Assembly: GCF_003814515.1 (NCBI RefSeq)
Contig: NZ_RKQJ01000002.1
Coordinates: 248,001-312,000 of the forward strand
Direction: 5' to 3'
Source: Salinicoccus roseus
GTDB lineage: Bacteria > Bacillota > Bacilli > Staphylococcales > Salinicoccaceae
DNA length: 64,000 nt
A program made the translations under genes and the position numbers. Below, in pieces: positions 58,771 to 64,000 of this stretch (position 1 is its first letter; the number at the start of each line of letters is the position of its first letter). Below the pieces are notes generated by a model. The model was not told the DNA's origin. It saw only the letters and a list, made by a program, of their open reading frames with translations, and searched no databases.

Positions 58771-58872
58771 TCATATCCACTCCTTTTACAGGGTATATTC
58801 CACCCCATGGAAGAGTTAAACGCCCGCATCCAGATCGTTGCGCCGTACTCCTTCATGCTGCAGCAGACAAAA

Positions 58873-58897
58873 ACCTTCCATTAATGTAATGGAAGGT
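58873..58897. terminator. Terminator after lipL
   Basis: ACCTTCCATTA / TAATGGAAGGT stem with a 3-nt loop, T run on the plus strand and A-rich flank on the other side. Confidence 0.75.
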
Positions 58898-58901
58898 CTT
58901 T

Positions 58902-59723
58902 TCATTTCATATCTTCTTTTTCCGAACGGATATCCTTATTCCGCTGCTTCATGCGGTTTATATGATGATGGTAGCGGTCGCGCATTGCTGCATCCATATC
59001 CGGGAGCGGTTCAAGGCGCCCATCCCTGCGGATGATGTCGAGCATGCGCTCGAGCACACCATCAACAGTAAGCTCCGTACCGAGCAGTTCATTCAGCGAA
59101 GCCATGTCACCAGGGTGGATGTCCGGGTAGGAGAACTTCGTGTCCTCCCCTTTCTTGGCCGCCTCATAGAAATTACGCATTATTTCAGCGCGCTCGGCCC
59201 CACTCCCCGTAATACACAGATAGATCTGTACGGCGACACCCTGCTTGATCCTCCGTTGGGAGATTCCTGCAAACTTCCGCCCATCGATGCTCAGATCATA
59301 GCTGCCGGGGCAGTAGCTGTGCTCAATTTCATACGCTTCTATTTCCGTATCCGGGAAGGCTTCCCGGACAAGCTCCAGCATCATATCGTATCCCTCATCA
59401 ATCTGGGCAGCTGACGATTTCGGAAGGATGAGCGAAACATTCAGCACACCCGTGTCGAGCACAACACCAAGGCCGCCGCTGTTCCTCACGATATAGTCGA
59501 ATCCAGCCTCTTCCAGATAGGAAAGCCCATCCGTGAGATGGGGCAGCCGTGCATCATGCAGTCCCAGGATGACATAGGGATGATGGACCCATGCCCTGAA
59601 CTTCGGCACACCATCTGTACTCACAATCTCCTGAAGCACATCATCCATGGCAAATGACATGTAAGGATGGGGTGTCGTTTCAATCGGCACATAGTGCCAG
59701 TGTTCCCGGAACAGCCTATGCAT
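58902..59723 (-). CDS. lipL: Octanoyl-[GcvH]:protein N-octanoyltransferase
   Basis: 273 residues, LplA/LipB-type fold. The catalytic Cys138 in HSYCPGSYDLSI and Lys150 in GRKFAGISQRR, with RNSGGLGVVLD before them, are the LipL signature. It moves octanoyl groups from GcvH to the E2 subunits of 2-oxoacid dehydrogenases in lipoate assembly. It overlaps the end of pta by eight bases and has only a weak ribosome site (AGGACG), suggesting translational coupling. Confidence 0.9.
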   Translation of the reverse strand: MHRLFREHWHYVPIETTPHPYMSFAMDDVLQEIVSTDGVPKFRAWVHHPYVILGLHDARLPHLTDGLSYLEEAGFDYIVRNSGGLGVVLDTGVLNVSLILPKSSAAQIDEGYDMMLELVREAFPDTEIEAYEIEHSYCPGSYDLSIDGRKFAGISQRRIKQGVAVQIYLCITGSGAERAEIMRNFYEAAKKGEDTKFSYPDIHPGDMASLNELLGTELTVDGVLERMLDIIRRDGRLEPLPDMDAAMRDRYHHHINRMKQRNKDIRSEKEDMK

Positions 59724-60702
59724 CGTCCTGTGTCAGCGCCTGTGTGGCAGTGAACAGTGCAAGGTTGAAGACTTCATCCTTGGAACATCCACGGGAAAGG
59801 TCATTGACCGGCTGATTCAACCCCTGGAGGATTGGCCCATAGGCTTCAAAGCCGCCAAGGCGCTGGGCGATCTTATAGCCGATGTTGCCGGCTTCTAGGG
59901 AAGGGAATATGAATACATTCGCACGGCCCTTCAATTCGGAATCGGGCGCCTTCTTTTCGGCCACGCTTGGAACGAAGGCTGCATCGAACTGGAGCTCTCC
60001 ATCGATCGGGACTTCAGGCAGCTTCTCCTTCGCATATTGCGTTGCGAGCTTCACCTTTTCCGTCTCTTCCGTCTTTGCAGATCCCCTTGTAGAGAAGCTC
60101 AGCAGTGCAACCCGTGGGTCCATCTTGAAGCTTTTTGCCGTCTTTGCCGCTTCCACAGCAACTTCAGCCATCTCTTCTGCGTTCAGCTCAGGATTGATGG
60201 CACAGTCTCCCATGACATACAGCTCATCGCCGCGCAGCATGAAGAATACACCGCTTGTACGGGTCACACCAGGCTTCGTCTTGATGATCTGGAGCGCCGG
60301 GCGCACCGTGTCGGGAGTGGAATGCACTGCACCGGATACAAGGCCTTTGGCCCGTCCCGTGTATACGAGCATCGTGCCGAAGTAGTTGACATCATTCAAT
60401 ATTTCGAGTGCCTGATCCGACGTCACCTTGCCTTTACGGCGTTTCACGAACTCATCTGCGAGCATCTGTTTATCCTCGTAGGTGGCTGGATCGATCATTT
60501 CGAGTTTGCTGATGTCCAGGCCCTCTTTTTCGGCCAGGGCCTTTATCCCGGACTCGTCTCCGAGGACGATCGGTTTGACGTATGTTGTCTCAGCAAGTTC
60601 CACAGCAGCGGTGAGGATCCGTGGATCCGTACCTTCCGGAAAAACGATTTCTATGTTTCTATCTTCCAGGTTAGATTTGAGATTATCTAGAAATTGACTC
60701 AT
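59716..60702 (-). CDS. pta: Phosphate acetyltransferase
   Basis: 328 residues, the usual length of the single-domain enzyme. It converts acetyl-CoA and phosphate into acetyl phosphate. Family sequence: FPEGTDPRILTAAVELAE at the start, LVSGAVHSTPDTVRPALQIIKT in two parts near the middle, MGDCAINPELNAEEMAEVA, and SRGCSKDEVFNLALFTATQA at the C terminus. CCAAGGAGGATATT precedes the ATG. Followed by lipL and divergent from hemQ, as in related bacteria. A cre-like sequence lies in the shared upstream region. Confidence 0.95.
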   Translation of the reverse strand: MSQFLDNLKSNLEDRNIEIVFPEGTDPRILTAAVELAETTYVKPIVLGDESGIKALAEKEGLDISKLEMIDPATYEDKQMLADEFVKRRKGKVTSDQALEILNDVNYFGTMLVYTGRAKGLVSGAVHSTPDTVRPALQIIKTKPGVTRTSGVFFMLRGDELYVMGDCAINPELNAEEMAEVAVEAAKTAKSFKMDPRVALLSFSTRGSAKTEETEKVKLATQYAKEKLPEVPIDGELQFDAAFVPSVAEKKAPDSELKGRANVFIFPSLEAGNIGYKIAQRLGGFEAYGPILQGLNQPVNDLSRGCSKDEVFNLALFTATQALTQDDA

Positions 60703-60777
60703 AATATCCTCCTTGGTTAGCCTTTACATACGCCATATTATACTCTTTCTGTCACATTATTTCATCCCTCTCTGCTT

Positions 60778-60791
60778 TTAAAACGTTTTCT
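60778..60791. promoter_or_regulatory. Cre-like sequence between pta and hemQ
   Basis: TTAAAACGTTTTCT matches the cre consensus at 12 of 14 positions and lies 76 bases before pta. CcpA activates pta in Bacillus, so an activating site here is plausible. Confidence 0.4.
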
Positions 60792-60838
60792 TATGGAGTA
60801 AGATGGAGAGAGATATGAAAAAAAGGAGAGATACACAA

Positions 60839-61585
60839 ATGAATGAAGCTGCACAAACACTCGATGGCTGGTACAGCCTTCACCTTCTCTACAACGTCGA
60901 CTGGCCATCCCTCCGTCTGCTTGAAGAGGAAGAATTGAACACTCTCGTATCGGAATTGAAGGGATTCCTCGAACGCCAGGAGGAAGTGCACCAGAAGAAT
61001 GAAGGCAGCTATTCCTTCTATAACATCACTGGGCAGAAGGCGGATCTGATCCTATGGATGCTGCGTCCGACGATCGATGAACTCAATACATTGGAGCTCG
61101 AATTCAACAAGCTCCAGATCAGTGATTTCCTCATCCCGTCCTACTCATATGTCTCCATCGTCGAGCTCAGCAACTATTTGGCGAAAGATTCCGGCGAAGA
61201 CCCTTACCAGAACGAATTCGTCAGGAAGCGCCTCTATCCGGAAGTTCCAAAATCGAAGTACATCTGCTTCTACCCGATGGACAAGCGCCGGCAGGGAGAC
61301 GACAACTGGTACATGCTGGATATGGAGAAGCGTCGTGAACTGATGCGTTCGCATGGCATGATCGGCCGCAGCTATGCCGGCAAGGTAAGGCAGTTCATCA
61401 CGGGCTCCATCGGCCTCGACGAATATGAATGGGGTGTGACCCTCTTCTCCGATGATATGCTGCAGTTCAAGAAACTGATCTATGAAATGAGATTCGATGA
61501 AGTGTCCGCACGCTACGGCGACTTCGGCGACTTCTTCGTAGGTGTTCATCTGCCGACGGACTCCCTGTCCGCCTTCTTCAGATAA
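60839..61585 (+). CDS. hemQ: Coproheme decarboxylase (HemQ)
   Basis: 248 residues, chlorite-dismutase fold. It makes heme b from coproheme III by H2O2-driven oxidative decarboxylation, the last step of the coproporphyrin-dependent heme pathway used by Gram-positives. The catalytic Tyr145 (ICFYPMDK), proximal His172 ([10 protein letters not shown]) and distal-side Gln185 ([11 protein letters not shown]) fall at the family positions. ATG 60839 follows AAGGAGAGATACACAA and fits HemQ N termini; ATGs at 60803 and 60815 lie upstream of that site. Divergent from pta. Confidence 0.95.
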   Translation: MNEAAQTLDGWYSLHLLYNVDWPSLRLLEEEELNTLVSELKGFLERQEEVHQKNEGSYSFYNITGQKADLILWMLRPTIDELNTLELEFNKLQISDFLIPSYSYVSIVELSNYLAKDSGEDPYQNEFVRKRLYPEVPKSKYICFYPMDKRRQGDDNWYMLDMEKRRELMRSHGMIGRSYAGKVRQFITGSIGLDEYEWGVTLFSDDMLQFKKLIYEMRFDEVSARYGDFGDFFVGVHLPTDSLSAFFR

Positions 61586-61661
61586 GTTTCAGGTTTCAAT
61601 ATACCCTCATGTGGCTATATATAAATAAATACACTTATCGAGAGAGTTGGGAGGAATCAAG

Positions 61662-61757
61662 ATGGGCCGTCTACTTCGCAGACTCATCCCTTTGGCATTG
61701 CCATTCATAATCAGAAAGTTCAAGAACCGTAAAAATAAAGGCGGAGGCAAGCAGTAA
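61662..61757 (+). CDS. Small basic amphipathic peptide, 31 residues
   Basis: MGRLLRRLIPLALPF begins the peptide, which then turns strongly basic (KFKNRKNKGGGKQ). A hydrophobic stretch (about residues 8-17) is flanked by Arg and Lys. It has a very good ribosome site (GGGAGGAATCAAG) and ends 23 bases before a strong terminator, so it looks like a true gene although too short for routine annotation. Family not recognised. It lies 76 bases after hemQ in the same direction. It might associate with the membrane or with nucleic acid; function unknown. Confidence 0.6.
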   Translation: MGRLLRRLIPLALPFIIRKFKNRKNKGGGKQ

Positions 61758-61780
61758 CGCCTGACCACCTGAAATAGAAA

Positions 61781-61818
61781 GACCTCCCCGCATGGATCAC
61801 GTCCATGACGGGGAGGTC
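61781..61818. terminator. Terminator between small peptide gene and ABC permease
   Basis: GACCTCCCCG / CGGGGAGGTC stem, with a further ATGG/CCAT pairing inside, followed by TTTTTT; convergent genes on each side. Confidence 0.9.
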
Positions 61819-61824
61819 TTTTTT

Positions 61825-62520
61825 CTATTTCACTTTGACAGGCACGGAACGGATGAGGGACTGGAGTACTGCAATGGTGAAGAGGATGAGCAGGATGCTG
61901 AATATTATGGTCAGCAACAGATTACTTGATCCATATTCCCCCATCTCCATATTGAAGACCGTCCCTGCAGTCTGGAATGTCCACATTGCATCGATTGCGA
62001 TTGTAATGCCGAGGCTGAGGACGATGGCGATCATGCCCCCGAGGAAACCACGGTAGAAACCGATGCTGATGATGAAGCCGGCCAGGAAGAACACGTACGT
62101 CGTCATCAGGTGCGAGATGATATGGGCCAGCGGGCCGGCGGCCGTGTCGGCTGCGACGATGCCATCTCCAAACCACGGCATCATGCCGAGGATGAGGGAC
62201 AGGATCCATGTCACGACTGCCAGGCCGACCGTCACCACCCCACCTGTCAGAATCATGGCATTGAGGAAAGTCTTACGCGTCAGACCAAGGCTGATTGCGA
62301 GTTCCAGGAACATGAATACCGCCAATATTCCCGCTACAAGCATGAAGATGCGGTTGGCGGATGATGCCATCGCATAGAACGACATCTCATTCACTTCGGT
62401 CTCATTGACGAACAGCGATACAAGGATATATATCACAGCCATGACCGGCAGATACCACATCGTCCACTTCGCAATCTCCTTCGAAAAGTCCATTGTTGCC
62501 AGTTTCAGTTTATTGTCCAT
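61825..62520 (-). CDS. ABC-type membrane protein of a YtrA-like operon
   Basis: 231 residues with six hydrophobic segments; no binding-protein or ATPase motif. It starts on the last base of the ATPase stop codon (overlap TAATG) with GGGAGGGTGT before it, so it is surely the permease partner of that ATPase. The sequence is not close to a named family. In YtrA-type operons such modules are induced by cell-wall-active antibiotics or act in envelope stress; the role here is inferred from context only. Confidence 0.75.
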   Translation of the reverse strand: MDNKLKLATMDFSKEIAKWTMWYLPVMAVIYILVSLFVNETEVNEMSFYAMASSANRIFMLVAGILAVFMFLELAISLGLTRKTFLNAMILTGGVVTVGLAVVTWILSLILGMMPWFGDGIVAADTAAGPLAHIISHLMTTYVFFLAGFIISIGFYRGFLGGMIAIVLSLGITIAIDAMWTFQTAGTVFNMEMGEYGSSNLLLTIIFSILLILFTIAVLQSLIRSVPVKVK

Positions 62521-63401
62521 TATACACCCTCCCTGTCTTCAGTCATTCTTATAAACAATTCCTGCAGTTTCAAAGGTGCAATGTTCAAATGGCGTGACTG
62601 CGCCTCCTGCCTCTGCGGCTCTTCCAGATGTCCGAGCACCATGTCCGACTGCGTCGGCCCGAGATGCTCGCTCGCAAGCACATCCATACCACGGGTGAAA
62701 TCCGACACCTTTTCCTTCGGGCCCGTGACCCTGAAGCCGCGCTCAAGGAATGTATCCAGCGGTTCCTGCATCATCACCCTCCCCTGATGGATGATGATGA
62801 TTTCATCAAACAGATATTCCATCTCTGACACGATGTGGGTCGAGAGGATCAGGATTCTCGGGCTGCGTGCGTTCGCTTCAACCACCTGCTGGTAGAAGTA
62901 CTCCCGGGAAGGGGCATCCATGCCGTTCGTCACCTCGTCAAAAATGGTGATTGGCGCGTTCGATGCAAGACCGAGCACCGCATTCACCGCGGCCTGCTGC
63001 CCCTTCGACATGCGGTTGAGCGCCTTCCTGCGATCGATCTTGAAGCCATCGAGCAGTTCATACGCATAATCGGTATCGAAATCCTCCTTGTACCGCTTCG
63101 TCATTCTGCAGAAATCCTCAGGTGTCCGGTATTCTTCAGAGTAGTCGGCTTCGTAGAGGAAATCCACCTTGGGCATCAGCTCGGCATTCTCATACGGATC
63201 CTGTCCGTCGATCGTCACCACCCCACGTGTCGGTTTCCTGAAGGAGGCGATCAGTGACAGCAATGATGTCTTTCCTGCGCCATTTCTGCCGAGCAGCCCA
63301 TAGACCCTGCCCGTCTCCATCTTCAGGCTGACGTCCTCCAGTATCGTATCCTTCTTTATGTTCAAGGACGCATTTTTGATTTCCAATACACTATTCGACA
63401 T
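62520..63401 (-). CDS. ABC transporter ATP-binding protein (YtrB-like)
   Basis: 293 residues. Walker A GLLGRNGAGKTS (35-46), signature-like LNRMSKGQQAAVNAVLGLAS, Walker B ITIFDEVTNGMD and switch His in LSTHIVSEMEYLF. The signature is MSKGQ rather than LSGGQ, as in many YtrB/YxlF-type proteins. The C-terminal ~80 residues form an accessory domain. ATG 63401 with GGAGGGGAATATGG overlaps the end of the GntR gene by 11 bases; ATG 63422 is not supported by a ribosome site. Confidence 0.9.
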   Translation of the reverse strand: MSNSVLEIKNASLNIKKDTILEDVSLKMETGRVYGLLGRNGAGKTSLLSLIASFRKPTRGVVTIDGQDPYENAELMPKVDFLYEADYSEEYRTPEDFCRMTKRYKEDFDTDYAYELLDGFKIDRRKALNRMSKGQQAAVNAVLGLASNAPITIFDEVTNGMDAPSREYFYQQVVEANARSPRILILSTHIVSEMEYLFDEIIIIHQGRVMMQEPLDTFLERGFRVTGPKEKVSDFTRGMDVLASEHLGPTQSDMVLGHLEEPQRQEAQSRHLNIAPLKLQELFIRMTEDREGV

Positions 63402-63771
63402 CCATATTCCCCTCCATCTCATGAATCAATCCTTCAATCTCCTGCCTGGTAAAGCCCAGCTTCTCCGCTTCCTCGATCATCGGGCGCAAGTATTCGGCAG
63501 CGAAGCGTTCCTTCCTGCCGTCGAGCAGTACGTCCCTTGCCTCCGGGGCGACGAACATGCCGACCCCCCGCTTCTTATAGATGACCCCTTCATCGACGAG
63601 CTGATTGACGCCTTTTGCCACCGTCAGGTGGTTCACCTTGTAGAACTGGACGATTTCATTTGTGGAAGGAATCCTGTCATGCGCCTTGAGCGTCCCATCG
63701 ATGATCTGGTCGCTGATCCAATCCTTGATCTGCTCAAAGATGGGCTTCTTGTCATTGAGCACCCCCGCCAT
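63391..63771 (-). CDS. GntR-family regulator, YtrA subfamily
   Basis: 126 residues, the short YtrA type: winged helix (about 1-75: PIFEQIKDWISDQIIDGTL, IPSTNEIVQFYKVNHLTVAKGV, GVIYKKRGVGMFVAPEA) plus a short helical dimerisation tail instead of a full ligand-binding domain. It is the first gene of a regulator-ATPase-permease operon and probably represses it through the AT-rich inverted repeat at 63789-63819. TTAGGAGGGGTTCGT precedes the ATG. Confidence 0.9.
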   Translation of the reverse strand: MAGVLNDKKPIFEQIKDWISDQIIDGTLKAHDRIPSTNEIVQFYKVNHLTVAKGVNQLVDEGVIYKKRGVGMFVAPEARDVLLDGRKERFAAEYLRPMIEEAEKLGFTRQEIEGLIHEMEGNMDVE

Positions 63772-63788
63772 ACGAACCCCTCCTAACT

Positions 63789-63819
63789 GGTTATATAGTT
63801 ATGTATATAAGTATATACC
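63789..63819. promoter_or_regulatory. Probable YtrA-type operator
   Basis: GGTTATATA and TATATACC arms, about 31 bases overall, form an inverted repeat 18 bases before the GntR gene; such long AT-rich palindromes are usual for the YtrA subfamily. Confidence 0.5.
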
Positions 63820-63868
63820 AATATGCAGAAGATGTAAACATGCACTTTGGGTTTTAAGCATAAAAAAA

Positions 63869-63888
63869 GACCCCACCGCAGTGGAGTC
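63869..63888 (-). terminator. Terminator of the DUF423 gene
   Basis: GACTCCAC / GTGGGGTC arms (one G-U pair) with TTTTTTT on the minus strand, ten bases after the stop. Confidence 0.75.
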
Positions 63889-63898
63889 TGATGAGATA

Positions 63899-64000
63899 TT
63901 ACAGCCTGATCATGCCGATGATGAGGCATATCCATCCGGCCAGGAAGAGTACACCGCCGATCGGCGTGATGGCACCGAGTATTGAGATGCCGCTGACCGC
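63899..64000 (-). CDS. DUF423-family membrane protein (C-terminal end)
   Basis: The last 33 codons before TAA (63899-63901) read SGISILGAITPIGGVLFL then AGWICLIIGMIRL. The LGAITPIGGxxFLxGW ending is characteristic of DUF423/YwdK small membrane proteins of about 120 residues. The rest lies outside the window. Function unknown. Confidence 0.75.
   Translation of the reverse strand, partial: AVSGISILGAITPIGGVLFLAGWICLIIGMIRL

Noticed and set aside
58807-58884. 25-codon plus-strand frame starting MEELNARIQ
   Set aside because: No ribosome site and its end lies in the lipL terminator hairpin.

Overview
The window looks like chromosomal DNA from a low-GC Gram-positive bacterium, most likely a moderately GC-rich member of the Staphylococcaceae (Salinicoccus/Jeotgalicoccus-like). 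This is inferred from AGGAGG-type ribosome binding sites on nearly every gene, CcpA-type cre boxes, and the block argS, YwiB/DUF1934, mgtE, YwhD, YwfO (HD), lipL, pta, hemQ at 53-61.6 kb. That block recalls the Bacillus/Staphylococcus ywf-ywi neighbourhood. The species is not proven. Protein families are assigned by recognising sequence; no database was searched.

Layout. 1-2 kb: end of an MFS exporter and patA. 2.0-5.5 kb: an AT-rich stretch with a 56-residue membrane protein, a 4-TM protein, an HTH-regulator tail, decayed DNA, a membrane-anchored MutS-like ATPase and a small TM/coiled-coil protein. 5.6-12.5 kb: YjiH-type membrane protein, AbgA-like hydrolase, tRNA-Ala, several broken genes (VOC protein with an internal stop, a symporter/amidohydrolase deletion fusion, a frameshifted MetE-like gene) and a DUF819 transporter. 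12.6-16.7 kb: rocA with a possible attenuator leader, a MOSC protein and a pRiA4b ORF-3-like protein. 16.7-38 kb: a sugar-acid region. It contains gntK; an iclR-kdgK-dgoA-dgoD-gntP galactonate operon; a symporter with its small partner; a threonate/erythronate-type set (ltnD, otnK, GntP-type permease, FAH-family enzyme) divergent from a GntR regulator; a marR-MFS pair; a lacI-kdgA-kdgK set; and a ROK regulator flanked by deleted remnants of uxuB and uxuA. 38-51 kb: thioesterase, aldo/keto reductase, catalase-like protein, two NhaC antiporters, ZIP transporter, EamA exporter, peptidases, acetyltransferase. 51-64 kb: siderophore ABC permease and binding protein, the housekeeping block, a small basic peptide gene, a YtrA-like GntR/ABC operon and the end of a DUF423 gene.

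How it fits together. The middle of the window converts aldonic and related acids through 2-keto-3-deoxy intermediates to pyruvate and triose phosphate, under four local regulators (IclR, GntR, LacI, ROK) and probable CcpA sites. The hexuronate/mannonate entry steps (uxuA, uxuB) have been destroyed by deletion, while the downstream kdgA/kdgK genes and both regulators remain intact.

The most unusual feature is a pair of five-copy, 41-bp tandem arrays (11,051 and 42,201). Each lies between the stop codon of a plus-strand transporter gene and a terminator shared with a convergent gene. Their sequences differ but align in phase at 23 of 41 positions, so they appear to belong to one family of extragenic element. 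I found no insertion sequence, prophage, CRISPR array or clear defence island.
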